Shown here: piece by piece, positions 1-6,659 of the stretch
Numbering within the stretch: the first letter of the stretch is position 1
How the letters are laid out: each line of letters starts with the position of its first letter
Assembly (NCBI GenBank): GCA_041178225.1
Contig: JBEGVV010000094.1
Span: 1 to 8,055 of the forward strand
Direction of reading: 5' to 3'
DNA: 8,055 nt
Source: CAIOSQ01 sp041178225
GTDB lineage: Bacteria > Pseudomonadota > Alphaproteobacteria > CACIAM-22H2
Translations under genes and position numbers: made by a program
The notes under the pieces: generated by a model
The model's input: the letters and a program-made list of their open reading frames with translations, nothing else
The model's database searches: none
Told to the model about the DNA's origin: nothing

Positions 1-1
1 G

Positions 2-94
2 CTGCGCCGCCACGCCGGCTACGACCACGGCTACTACTTCATCCAGAGCTTCGTCGCGGACCACCTCGCCCACCACGCCCGCCAGCTCGGCTGA
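2..94 (+). CDS. fghA: S-formylglutathione hydrolase, C-terminal end only (5' truncated by window edge)
   Basis: Only the last 30 codons and a TGA stop (92-94) are present, read in the frame beginning at base 2. The peptide contains GYDHGYYFI followed by FVADHLAHHA. This closely matches the conserved C-terminus of S-formylglutathione hydrolase / esterase D (GYDHSYYFI...DHLxxHA). In that family the His of the DHxYYFI motif is the catalytic histidine of the Ser-Asp-His triad; here it is encoded at 26-28. The enzyme hydrolyses S-formylglutathione to formate and glutathione in the cytoplasm, the last step of glutathione-dependent formaldehyde detoxification. The gene is convergent with the minus-strand cluster and is unlikely to be part of it. 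The nucleophile region lies outside the window, so the call rests on the C-terminal motif alone. Confidence 0.85.
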   Translation: MRRHAGYDHGYYFIQSFVADHLAHHARQLG

Positions 95-141
95 GCGCGC
101 GAAGCCCCTCTCCGGCACCACCCCTCCCCGCCGCCGCGCCA

Positions 142-176
142 CCCCTCCCATCCGCGCTTCGCGCGAACGGGAGGGG
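142..176. repeat. GC-rich inverted repeat (possible bidirectional terminator or REP-like element)
   Basis: Arms 142-157 and 161-176 pair over 16 positions with two mismatches (150/168 and 152/166) around a TTC loop. The outer part of the stem is CCCCTCCC against GGGAGGGG and the inner part is CGCGC against GCGCG. It lies 48 bases after the fghA stop, between convergent genes, where a terminator would be expected. Neither strand has a T-tract after the stem, so a classical rho-independent terminator is not shown. A dispersed intergenic palindrome is the alternative. Confidence 0.6.
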
Positions 177-219
177 AGCCGGGCCGCTCCATCCACGCAA
201 GCGCGGACGGGAGGGGAGC
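161..219. repeat. Short direct repeat, two 19-bp copies 40 bp apart
   Basis: The 19 bases at 161-179 recur at 201-219 with one difference (A versus G at the sixth base). The shared core is GACGGGAGGGGAGC or its one-base variant. The first copy is also the right arm of the hairpin at 142-176. The second copy has no adjacent left arm, so it looks like a half-element left by duplication or decay. Confidence 0.7.
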
Positions 220-229
220 TAGCCTGGCT

Positions 230-265
230 CCTCCCCCGGCCGCGCGGCAGCGCGGGTGGGGGAGG
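230..265. repeat. GC-rich inverted repeat, second hairpin of the intergenic mosaic
   Basis: Arms 230-245 and 250-265 form a stem of about 16 bp with a two-base internal mismatch and a GGCA loop. The outer arm is CCTCCCCC against GGGGGAGG and the inner arm is CGCGC against GCGCG. The design resembles the hairpin at 142-176: a C/T-rich outer arm and a CG-alternating inner arm. No T-tract follows on either strand. It could stop transcription from either convergent gene or belong to a dispersed repeat family. Confidence 0.6.
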
Positions 266-268
266 TGG

Positions 269-287
269 CGCGCGCCGAAGGCGCGCG
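269..287. repeat. Perfect 8-bp hairpin with GAA loop
   Basis: Bases 269-276 (CGCGCGCC) pair perfectly with 280-287 (GGCGCGCG) around GAA. It follows directly after the hairpin ending at 265 and precedes the palindrome at 292-309, so the three form a continuous string of stems. Simple CG alternation in very GC-rich DNA makes such a stem less surprising than its length suggests. Confidence 0.55.
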
Positions 288-291
288 ACGG

Positions 292-309
292 AGGGGGCAT
301 GTGCCCCCT
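292..309. repeat. Near-perfect palindrome, 8-bp stem
   Basis: AGGGGGCA at 292-299 pairs with TGCCCCCT at 302-309 around the two bases TG at 300-301. It is the last stem in the string of hairpins. Bases 310-383, up to the stop of the ligase gene, show no further recognisable structure. A protein-binding site is possible, but nothing in the context supports a particular factor. Confidence 0.5.
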
Positions 310-383
310 GACGCGGCGAGCGGTCGGTGCGGGACCGAAGGCGCCGCCCCGTCGCCTGCATCCCGGCCCGGTCGGACGTCGCT

Positions 384-1976
384 TCAGCCGCCGAAGTCGC
401 GCGCCCGCGCGCGCAGCGACTGGTCCTGCGCAAGCTTGAAGCGCAGCACGCGCTGCGTTGGCCCGTAGGGCACCTCGTCGACGACCGCCACGTAGCGCGG
501 CAGCTTCGCCGGCGCGAGGCGCGCGCGCAGATGCGCGTGCACCGCCTCCGCCGACAGCGACGCCCCGGCGCGCGGCACGACCGCGAGCAATATGTCGTCC
601 TCGCCCAGATCCGAGGGCACCGCGACCGCGGCGGCCTCGCCGACATCGGGGCAGGAGAGCGCGGCCTGGTCGATCTCCGCGGCGGCGACGTTCTCGCCCC
701 GCCGGCGGATCATGTCCTTGTCGCGCGCGACGAAGGCGAAGGTGCCGGCGGAGACCTCGCGCACGCGGTCGCCGGTCACGAAGAAGCCCTCGCGGAAGGC
801 CGCGCGCGTCTGGTCCGGCGCCTCGAAATAGCCCTGCATCGCGAGCTCGGTGCGCACCAGGAGCGTCCCCGCCTCGCCCGGCGCGACGTCGCGCCAATCC
901 TCGTCGACGACGCGCAGTTCGCCGAAGGCGCGTCCGTCGGGGTGCCGGCACACGCGGCCCATCGTGCCCGGCACCGGCTCGATGCCGAAGGGCTGGGCCA
1001 GGATGCCGGGGACCTCGGACATGCCGTAGCCCTCCGCGATCCAGCGCACGCCGAACTCCTCGCGGAAGACACGCTGCACGTCCGCGGGCATCGGGACGCA
1101 GTAGACGCGGTCGAGCGCGTGGCCGGCCACGAACTCGGCGCGCGGGCGCAGCGCCAGGATCTTGCCGATCGAGCCCAGCATGTTGACCTGCGTGGCGCCG
1201 CTCGCGGCGACGAGCGGCCAGAAGCGCGAGGCGCTGAACCGCCCCCCCAGCACCAGCGTCGCGCCCGCGGCCAGCGCGCCGCCCAGCGAGTAGAACAGCG
1301 CGTTCACGTGGAACATCGGCAGGATGCACAGCATGCGGTCGTCGGGCTGCAGCCATTGCCTCTCGACGAAGCCCTCGCCCGCGACCACGAAGCTGCGATG
1401 CGCGTGCATCACGCCCTTGGGCACGCCGGTCGTGCCGGAGGTGAAGAGAACGAGGCACGTGTCCGCGGGACCGGGCCGGGGATGGCTCGCGGGCAGGCGC
1501 GGCGCGTCGTCGAGCCCCGCGAAGGCCACGGCCATGTCGATCAGCCTCGCCTGCGTCCCGGCCGCGGCCTCGCGCGCGAGCGACGCCTGCGCCGCCCCGT
1601 GCAGGACGAGGCGCGGCCGGCTTCGCGACACGACCTGCGCGGCCTCGGGTGGCCTGAGGTCCGGGTTGACCGGCACGAAGACGGCGCCTAGCCGGCAGGT
1701 CGCGAAGAGCGCGGTCACCATCGCCGCGTCCGTCGCGGAGACCACGGCGACGCGATCCCCGTGCCCGACGCCGGCGTCGCGGAGGAGCGCCGCCGCGGCT
1801 GCGACGCGCGCGGCGAAGGCGCCGTAGGAGGTCTCGCGCCCGTCCTCGACCAGGAAGGCACGTCCCGGGCCGGCGGCCACGCGCGCGTCGAGCGCGGCGT
1901 CGAGCGTCGCCGCGTGCGCGCCATGGCGCGACAGGACCTCGGCGGGCCGGAGCGGCGCGGGCATGGCCCTGCTCAT
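384..1976 (-). CDS. AMP-forming acyl-CoA synthetase / CoA ligase (ANL superfamily), substrate unknown
   Basis: A 530-residue cytoplasmic enzyme, full length for the family. It should activate a carboxylic acid to its acyl-AMP and then to the CoA thioester. Visible ANL motifs are the phosphate-binding loop LFTSGTTGVPKG (177-188), A5 GYGMSE (316-321), A7 TGD (401-403) and the A8 hinge RDKDMIRRRGENV (418-430). The A10 region reads YGPTQRVLRFKL, so Arg509 sits where the catalytic lysine of PTGK normally is; Lys514 lies five residues later. The chosen ATG (1974-1976) overlaps the stop of the upstream carboxymuconolactone decarboxylase gene as ATGA, which favours it over the in-frame ATG at residue 5 and the longer upstream reading. 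It is the last gene of the minus-strand run. The sequence resembles the CaiC-like and medium-chain or aryl acyl-CoA ligases in a general way, but substrate specificity cannot be read. The family is certain; the substrate is open. Confidence 0.92.
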   Translation of the reverse strand: MSRAMPAPLRPAEVLSRHGAHAATLDAALDARVAAGPGRAFLVEDGRETSYGAFAARVAAAAALLRDAGVGHGDRVAVVSATDAAMVTALFATCRLGAVFVPVNPDLRPPEAAQVVSRSRPRLVLHGAAQASLAREAAAGTQARLIDMAVAFAGLDDAPRLPASHPRPGPADTCLVLFTSGTTGVPKGVMHAHRSFVVAGEGFVERQWLQPDDRMLCILPMFHVNALFYSLGGALAAGATLVLGGRFSASRFWPLVAASGATQVNMLGSIGKILALRPRAEFVAGHALDRVYCVPMPADVQRVFREEFGVRWIAEGYGMSEVPGILAQPFGIEPVPGTMGRVCRHPDGRAFGELRVVDEDWRDVAPGEAGTLLVRTELAMQGYFEAPDQTRAAFREGFFVTGDRVREVSAGTFAFVARDKDMIRRRGENVAAAEIDQAALSCPDVGEAAAVAVPSDLGEDDILLAVVPRAGASLSAEAVHAHLRARLAPAKLPRYVAVVDEVPYGPTQRVLRFKLAQDQSLRARARDFGG

Positions 1977-2368
1977 CCCTTCGCCGGCGGCAAGCGCCCG
2001 AGCTCGACCAGCACCTCGCGCGCCGCGCGGAAGGCGTCGATGGCGGCCGGGAAGCCGCAATAGACGGCCGTCTGCAGCAGCACCTCGCGGATCTCCTCGT
2101 TGGTGCAGCCATTGTTCACGGCGCCACGCAGGTGGATCCGCAGCTCGTGCGGGCGGTTGAGCGCCGCGAGCATGGCGAGGTTGACGAGGCTGCGCGTGCG
2201 CGGCGGCAGTTCCTCGCGCGTCCAGACCTGGCCCCAGGCGAAGGAGGTCACCAGGTCCTGCAGCGGCCGCGAGAACTCGTCCGCGGAGGCGAGCGCCTTC
2301 TCCACGTACGCGTCGCCCAGAACGGCCTTGCGCATCGCCAGCCCGCGCTCGAAGTCCTGCTCGTCCAT
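1973..2368 (-). CDS. pcaC: 4-carboxymuconolactone decarboxylase family protein
   Basis: A 131-residue single-domain protein, the usual length of stand-alone PcaC. The family member of known function decarboxylates 4-carboxymuconolactone to beta-ketoadipate enol-lactone in the protocatechuate branch of the beta-ketoadipate pathway. The match covers the whole length: GLAMRKAVLGDAYV near the N-terminus, FAWGQVWTR (43-51), TRSLVNLAMLAALNR (58-72), ELRIHLRGAVNNG (75-87) and EVLLQTAVYCGFPAA (95-109). No AhpD-type CxxC redox pair is present, which argues against a peroxidase-associated relative. The ATG at 2366-2368 is chosen because GGAGG lies five bases upstream; the frame stays open much further upstream but that part overlaps the MFS gene. 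The start is 26 nt after the emrB-like stop, and the stop overlaps the ligase start by ATGA. No other pca gene lies in the window, so the true substrate may be a related lactone or keto acid; the symbol is tentative. Confidence 0.87.
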   Translation of the reverse strand: MDEQDFERGLAMRKAVLGDAYVEKALASADEFSRPLQDLVTSFAWGQVWTREELPPRTRSLVNLAMLAALNRPHELRIHLRGAVNNGCTNEEIREVLLQTAVYCGFPAAIDAFRAAREVLVELGRLPPAKG

Positions 2369-2373
2369 CTCGT

Positions 2374-2378
2374 CCTCC
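2374..2378 (-). promoter_or_regulatory. Ribosome binding site deciding the start of the CMD gene
   Basis: On the minus strand GGAGG is followed by five bases (ACGAG) and then ATG at 2368. The frame has no stop for several hundred codons upstream, so this site, plus the start of family homology at MDEQ, is what fixes the start. Confidence 0.75.
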
Positions 2379-2394
2379 CCTTCCCCAGGATCCG

Positions 2395-3954
2395 TCAGCG
2401 TCGCCTGGCCGGCGGCAGCGGCCGCTCCATGAACGCCACCAGCAGGATCAGCAGGCCGATGACGAAGGTCAGCACCAGGAAGACATCGGCGAAGCTCATC
2501 ACCAGTGCCTCGCGCCGCGCAAGCTCCGCGAGGCGGCGCAGCGCGACCGCCTCGGCATCGACCGCGCCGCGCGCGAGGCCCGCGCCAAGGCGCGACAGCG
2601 CCTCCGTCGCCGCGTCGCTGCTCCAGGTCACGTGCTCGCGCAACCTCGCGTAGTGCAGGTCCGTGCGCGTCCCGATCATCGTGTTGATCAGCGCGAGGCC
2701 GATCGCCCCGCCGAGGTTGCGCATCAGGTTGTAGAGCCCCGCCGCGTTCTTCAGCCGGTCCACCGGCAGCGTGCCGAGCGCGAGGTTGTTGATCGGGATC
2801 ATGCAGAACATGAGCGAGCAGCCGCGGAAGACCTGAGGCAGGAGCAGTTCCCAGAAGTCCCAGTCGCGCGTGATCCAGGTCATCTGCCAGGTGCTCGCCG
2901 CGAAGCCGCCGAAGCCCAGCAGGAGCATCACGCGCGGGTCGACGACCGAGACGATGCGGTTGGCGAGCGGCGCGCAGAGCAGCATGCAGATGCCGGTCAC
3001 GAACATCGTCTCGCCGATCATCAGCGGGGTGAAGCCGCGCACCCGCGCGAGGTAGAGCGGGAAGAGGTAGGTGAGGCCGAAGAGCCCCACGCCCATCACC
3101 AGCGAGAACATCGAGCCGAGCGCGAAGTTGCGGTTCGCGAAGGCGCGCAGGTCGACGATCGGCTCGGTCGCCGAGAGGACCCGCGCGAAGAAGAGCAACC
3201 CCGCCGCGGCCGCGAGCGCGGCGAAGCCCGTGACGACGTCGCTGTCGAACCAGTCGCGCAGCGGCCCCTCCTCCAGCACGTACTGGAGCGAGCCCAGGAA
3301 GACCGCCATGAAGGCGAGCCCCCACCAGTCGAAGTCGCGGAACAGCGCCCAGTTCGGGCGGTCGTGGTCGATCAGCAGGGCGCCCGCGAGCGTCACGAGG
3401 ATCCCCGGCACGATGTTCACGTAGAAAAGCCAGTGCCACGAGAACATCTCGGTGAGCCAGCCGCCGACGGTCGGCCCGATCGTCGGCGCGAAGGGCACGA
3501 CGAGGCCCATCAGCGGCATGATGCGCGCGCGCTGCGAGAGCGGGAACATCGCGTAGGAGGCGGCGAAGGTCGTCGGGATCATCCCGCCGCCGATGAAGCC
3601 CTGGACCGCGCGCCAGAGCACCATCTCCTCGATCGTGGTCGCGGTGCCGCAGAGGAAGGAGGCGATGGTGAAGCCGCCCGCCGAGAAGGTGAACATCCAG
3701 CGCGTCGAGACGATGCGCGACAGGAACCCCGAGAGCGGGATCATGATGACCTCCGCGATCAGGTAGCTCGTCTGCACGTAGGCGATCTCGTCGGCGCTCG
3801 CCGCGAGGCCGGCCTGGATCTCGGTCAGGGACGCGGAGACGATCTGGATGTCCAGGATCGCCATGAACATCCCGAAGACCATGGCGAGGAAGGCAAGGAG
3901 CCGGCGCGGCGGGATACCAGCCTCGGTGCCTGGCGCGCCGCCGGCCCCGCTCAT
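2395..3954 (-). CDS. emrB: MFS drug-efflux permease, DHA2 family, EmrB-like (14 TM)
   Basis: A 519-residue inner-membrane proton-driven exporter. About fourteen hydrophobic segments can be placed, at roughly 19-41, 53-75, 87-103, 112-133, 144-166, 172-195, 208-227, 238-258, 277-300, 308-332, 340-360, 366-390, 406-426 and 488-508. This is the 14-TM DHA2 layout. Family marks are the TM1 motif LDIQIVSASLTEI (34-46), the antiporter motif C in TM5 (PTIGPTVGGWL, 157-167) and NLMRNLGGAIGLALINTMIG (409-428). The 60-residue hydrophilic stretch before the last TM is normal for EmrB relatives. The start ATG (3952-3954) overlaps the stop of the upstream membrane-fusion gene as ATGA, so the two should be translationally coupled. 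With EmrA-like protein and an outer-membrane channel encoded elsewhere, it should export hydrophobic or weak-acid compounds across the envelope. The neighbours suggest export of a toxic substrate or intermediate; no substrate can be read. Confidence 0.93.
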   Translation of the reverse strand: MSGAGGAPGTEAGIPPRRLLAFLAMVFGMFMAILDIQIVSASLTEIQAGLAASADEIAYVQTSYLIAEVIMIPLSGFLSRIVSTRWMFTFSAGGFTIASFLCGTATTIEEMVLWRAVQGFIGGGMIPTTFAASYAMFPLSQRARIMPLMGLVVPFAPTIGPTVGGWLTEMFSWHWLFYVNIVPGILVTLAGALLIDHDRPNWALFRDFDWWGLAFMAVFLGSLQYVLEEGPLRDWFDSDVVTGFAALAAAAGLLFFARVLSATEPIVDLRAFANRNFALGSMFSLVMGVGLFGLTYLFPLYLARVRGFTPLMIGETMFVTGICMLLCAPLANRIVSVVDPRVMLLLGFGGFAASTWQMTWITRDWDFWELLLPQVFRGCSLMFCMIPINNLALGTLPVDRLKNAAGLYNLMRNLGGAIGLALINTMIGTRTDLHYARLREHVTWSSDAATEALSRLGAGLARGAVDAEAVALRRLAELARREALVMSFADVFLVLTFVIGLLILLVAFMERPLPPARRR

Positions 3955-5153
3955 CGGCGCGCGGCCGCGAGGCCGGCCGGCCGCCCGTCGCCGGGGTCGC
4001 GCGTGTCGATGCGCACGACGACCGACAGGCCCGGCCGCAGCAGCCCAGCGGGATCGGCGTCCGCAGGCACCGCGATGCGCACGGGCACGCGCTGCACGAT
4101 CTTCGTGAAGTTGCCGGTCGCGTTCTCCGGTGGCAGCAGGCTGAAGACCGCGCCCGAGGCCGGGGAGAAGGCGACGACCTGGCCGTCGATCGGCGCCCCC
4201 GGCAGGGCGTCGACCTCGATGCGCGCGTGCTGGCCGGGCCTCAGCTTGCCGAGCTGGGTCTCCTTGAAGTTGGCGTCGATCCAGAGCCCCTGCGCCGGGA
4301 CGAGGGACAGCAGCCGCGCGCCGGGCTGCACCCATTCGCCCTGCTGCACGGCGCGGTTGCCCACCGTGCCGTCGAAGGGCGCGCGGATCGTCGCGAAGCC
4401 GCGATCGCGCTCCGCGCGCGCGAGGGCGACGGCGAGTTCCGAGAGCAGGCGCTCGGCCTCGGCCGTCTCGGCATCGGCCACGTCGATGCGTGCGCGCGCG
4501 GTCGCGAGCGCGGCCTCGGCCGAGGCGAGCACCGCCGCGGCGCGGTGGCGTTCCGCCTGCGCCTGGTCGAGGCGGCTGCGGCTGGCGAAGTCGCGCGCGG
4601 CCAGCGCCGCGTAGCGGGCGAGCTCGGCCGAGGCAAGCTCCAGCGCGGCGCGCGCGCCGGCGATGTCCGCCGCGACCTGCTCCGCCGCGGCGCGCGCGGC
4701 ATCGGCCTGGCGCGAGAGCCGTGCCACGGTCGCCTCCTGGCTGGCGATGCGGCCGCGCGCCGCCTCGATCGCGAGGACGAGGTCGCCGTCGTCCAGCCGC
4801 ACGACGACGTCGCCCGCGCGCACGCGGTCGCCGTTGCGCACCTCGATCGCGGCGACATGGCCGGCGACCTTGCTCGCGAGCGTGGCGACGTCGGCGCGGA
4901 CATAGGCGTCGTCCGTGGTCGCGAGGAACCGGCCATCGGTCCACCAGCGCCATGCCGCGTCGCCGCCCGCGGCAAGCCCCGCGACCACGAGAAGCAGAAG
5001 CAGGCCGCGCAGGGCGAGGCGCGATGCACGACGCGCGCGGCCGCCCGCGGGCGGTGCCTCCGGCGCCCGGGCGGCGGGAGCCTGCAGCGGCACGGGTTGC
5101 GGCGGAGCGGTCGCCGGAGGAGCAGGCTCCTCGATGCTTCGGACTGGCTTCAC
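3951..5153 (-). CDS. emrA: HlyD/EmrA-type membrane-fusion (periplasmic adaptor) protein
   Basis: A 400-residue adaptor that would link the EmrB-like permease to an outer-membrane channel. Order of parts: a Pro/Ala-rich cytoplasmic tail (1-40), one membrane anchor (about 47-63), the first half of the lipoyl domain beginning TTDDAYVRADVATLASKVAG (79-98), an Ala/Arg/Glu-rich alpha-helical hairpin (about 125-250), the second lipoyl half IRAPFDGTVGNRAVQQGEWV (256-275), and a beta-barrel with DANFKETQLGKLRPGQ (293-308). The stretch FSLLPPENATGNFTKIVQRV (337-356) is an EmrA hallmark. The start is taken as GTG (5151-5153), the last plausible start before the conserved region; no in-frame ATG was found near it and no good Shine-Dalgarno is seen, so the first residues are uncertain. 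The gene overlaps emrB by four bases and lies 61 nt after the amidase stop. Confidence 0.92.
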   Translation of the reverse strand: MKPVRSIEEPAPPATAPPQPVPLQAPAARAPEAPPAGGRARRASRLALRGLLLLLVVAGLAAGGDAAWRWWTDGRFLATTDDAYVRADVATLASKVAGHVAAIEVRNGDRVRAGDVVVRLDDGDLVLAIEAARGRIASQEATVARLSRQADAARAAAEQVAADIAGARAALELASAELARYAALAARDFASRSRLDQAQAERHRAAAVLASAEAALATARARIDVADAETAEAERLLSELAVALARAERDRGFATIRAPFDGTVGNRAVQQGEWVQPGARLLSLVPAQGLWIDANFKETQLGKLRPGQHARIEVDALPGAPIDGQVVAFSPASGAVFSLLPPENATGNFTKIVQRVPVRIAVPADADPAGLLRPGLSVVVRIDTRDPGDGRPAGLAAARR

Positions 5154-5214
5154 CCCGCCATGATAGCGCGGCCCCCCGCTCCCTGCCCGTCCATCCCGGC
5201 AGGGGAGCGATGCG
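5154..5214 (-). other. 61-nt spacer between amidase and emrA with an imperfect hairpin
   Basis: This is the longest gap within the minus-strand run. It holds an imperfect inverted repeat: 5178-5187 (GCTCCCTGCC) pairs with 5198-5208 (GGCAGGGGAGC) with one bulged base and a ten-base loop, starting seven bases after the amidase stop. On the minus strand the stem is followed by a G/C-rich stretch, not a T-run, so a rho-independent terminator is not supported. It may be a weak attenuator or an mRNA-processing stem. No convincing -35/-10 pair for emrA is visible. Confidence 0.3.
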
Positions 5215-6651
5215 TCACGCGGAGAGGGCCGCGAGGTCCGGGAGCGGTCGCGCGAGGACCGGGTCGGAGGCCATCGCCTTCTCCAGCGCGAGGGCGACGG
5301 ACAGGACCTTCGCATCGCCGCCATGCGGCCCGACGACCTGCAGGTGCATCGGCGTCCCCGTCGGCTCCAGCCCGCAGGGGATGGAGATCGACGGGTGGCC
5401 GGTGAGCGTCACGCCATAGGCCATCGACAGCCAGTGGAAATAGGTGCGCATCGGCTTGCCATCGACTTCCTCGGGGTAGAGGCGCTCGATCTCGAACGGC
5501 GGCACCGTGACCGCCGGGCAGACCAGCACGTCGTGGTCGCGGAAGAACTCCTGGAACGCGCGGAAGATCCTGGTCTGCCGCGCATGCGCGCGCGCCACGT
5601 CGGCCGCCGACTGGCCAAGCCCCTGCTCCACGTTGGCGACGATGTTGGGCCCGAGCAGGTGGCGGCGCGTGCGGTAGTTCTCCAGGTGCGCGGCGAGGAA
5701 GTTCTGCGCGCGGATGACCTCGAAGGTCTCGTCCGCCCCGGCCATGTCCGGGTCGCGCCACGCGCATTCCCGGAACCAGCCGCCGATGCGGGCGACGCGG
5801 TCCTGGAACGCCGCGCGGATGCGCGGGTCGAGGATCGCGAAGCCGAGGTCGGCCGAGGCCGCGAGGCGCAGGCGCGAGAGGTCGGCCGGGACCGGCGGGC
5901 GGAGCAGGTCGGGATCGACGCCATGCGCGTGCGGGTCGGCGCCGTCGGAGCGGACCTGCGCCGAGAGCAGCAGCGCGGTGTCCGCGACGTCGCGCCCCAT
6001 CGGGCCCTGCACGGAGATGTTGGTCCAGCCGAGCGCGCGGCGCTCGGTCGGCACGGTGCCCGGCGAGACGCGGAAGCCGACGATGCCGCAGAACGCCGCC
6101 GGCGTGCGCAGCGAGCCGCCGGTGTCCGAGCCCGTGCAGATCGGCAGCATCGACGCCGCGAGCGCGACCGCCGAGCCGCCCGACGAGCCACCGCAGATGC
6201 GCGCGGTGTCGAAGGGATTGCGCGTCGGCCCGTAGACGGGATTGTTCGTGTTGGCGCCGGCGCCGAACTCCGGGACGTTGGTCTTGCCGACGACGATCGC
6301 GCCCGCGGCGCGGCACGCGGCGACCATGCGCTCGTCCTTCGCCGGCACGTGGTCCTTCCAGATCGGGGAGCCCCAGGTCGTGCGCAGGCCCTCCGTCTCG
6401 TTGAGGTCCTTCACGCCCAGCGGCAGGCCCTCCAGCACGCCCAGCGCCTCGCCGCGGCGGATGCGCGCCTCCGAGGCCCGCGCCTCCTCGCGCGCGCGCT
6501 CGTAGCAGGTCGCCGTCACGGCGTTGAGGCGGGGGTTCACGCGCGCGATCCGCGCGATGCAGGATTCGAGGACCTCGACGGGCGAGGCCTGCCGCGCGCC
6601 CATAAGGCGGCGCAGCTCGACGGCGGAGAGGTCGCAGAGCTCGGTGGACAT
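5215..6651 (-). CDS. Amidase-signature (AS) family amidohydrolase
   Basis: A 478-residue serine hydrolase expected to cleave a carboxamide or related C-N bond. The Ser-cisSer-Lys triad is complete: Lys81 in PLGVKDLNETEG (77-88), Ser156 in GGSSGGSAVALA (154-165) and the nucleophile Ser180 in GSDTGGSLRTPAAFCG (174-189). The 24-residue spacing of the two serines equals that of FAAH (Ser217/Ser241). The C-terminal VGPHGGDAKVLSVALALE block (440-457) is also typical. No signal peptide is evident, so it should be cytoplasmic. The ATG at 6649-6651 lies only 8 nt after the amidohydrolase stop, with GAGG just upstream inside that junction, and family homology begins right at the N-terminus. GatA of the tRNA-amidotransferase is unlikely because no gatB or gatC is adjacent and the neighbours are transport and catabolic genes. 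The family is secure; the amide hydrolysed is unknown. Confidence 0.92.
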   Translation of the reverse strand: MSTELCDLSAVELRRLMGARQASPVEVLESCIARIARVNPRLNAVTATCYERAREEARASEARIRRGEALGVLEGLPLGVKDLNETEGLRTTWGSPIWKDHVPAKDERMVAACRAAGAIVVGKTNVPEFGAGANTNNPVYGPTRNPFDTARICGGSSGGSAVALAASMLPICTGSDTGGSLRTPAAFCGIVGFRVSPGTVPTERRALGWTNISVQGPMGRDVADTALLLSAQVRSDGADPHAHGVDPDLLRPPVPADLSRLRLAASADLGFAILDPRIRAAFQDRVARIGGWFRECAWRDPDMAGADETFEVIRAQNFLAAHLENYRTRRHLLGPNIVANVEQGLGQSAADVARAHARQTRIFRAFQEFFRDHDVLVCPAVTVPPFEIERLYPEEVDGKPMRTYFHWLSMAYGVTLTGHPSISIPCGLEPTGTPMHLQVVGPHGGDAKVLSVALALEKAMASDPVLARPLPDLAALSA

Positions 6652-6659
6652 GGACGGCC

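Noticed and set aside
121..310. CRISPR array or mobile-element ends in the repeat-rich intergenic region
   Set aside because: The repeats are few, unequally spaced and palindromic with no uniform spacers. No transposase or target-site duplication was found.
327..1691. A 454-codon plus-strand open frame opposite the ligase
   Set aside because: It has no domain, a composition typical of antisense frames, and lies against a complete ANL enzyme.
34..2112. A 692-codon open frame on the minus strand over the ligase and intergenic region
   Set aside because: It is rich in Arg, Ala and Gly with no family motif, crosses the hairpin region and fghA end, and is out of frame with the clearly homologous ligase. 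It results from the scarcity of stops in very GC-rich DNA.
1973..2368. AhpD-like alkylhydroperoxidase instead of CMD
   Set aside because: The CxxC redox pair of AhpD is absent. The two cysteines (88 and 104) are far apart, and the whole length follows the PcaC pattern.
2632..4614. A 660-codon open frame on the plus strand opposite the efflux genes
   Set aside because: It is Arg/Glu/His-rich low-complexity translation with no recognisable domain, antisense to the EmrB-like and EmrA-like genes, whose membrane segments and motifs are unambiguous.
5178..5208. Hairpin after the amidase stop as a rho-independent terminator
   Set aside because: The stem has a bulge and a ten-base loop, and no T-run follows on the minus strand. 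It is listed only as a feature of the spacer.
5215..6651. GatA subunit of glutamyl-tRNA amidotransferase
   Set aside because: No gatB or gatC is adjacent, and the gene is embedded among transport and catabolic genes. The signature motifs are shared by all amidases.
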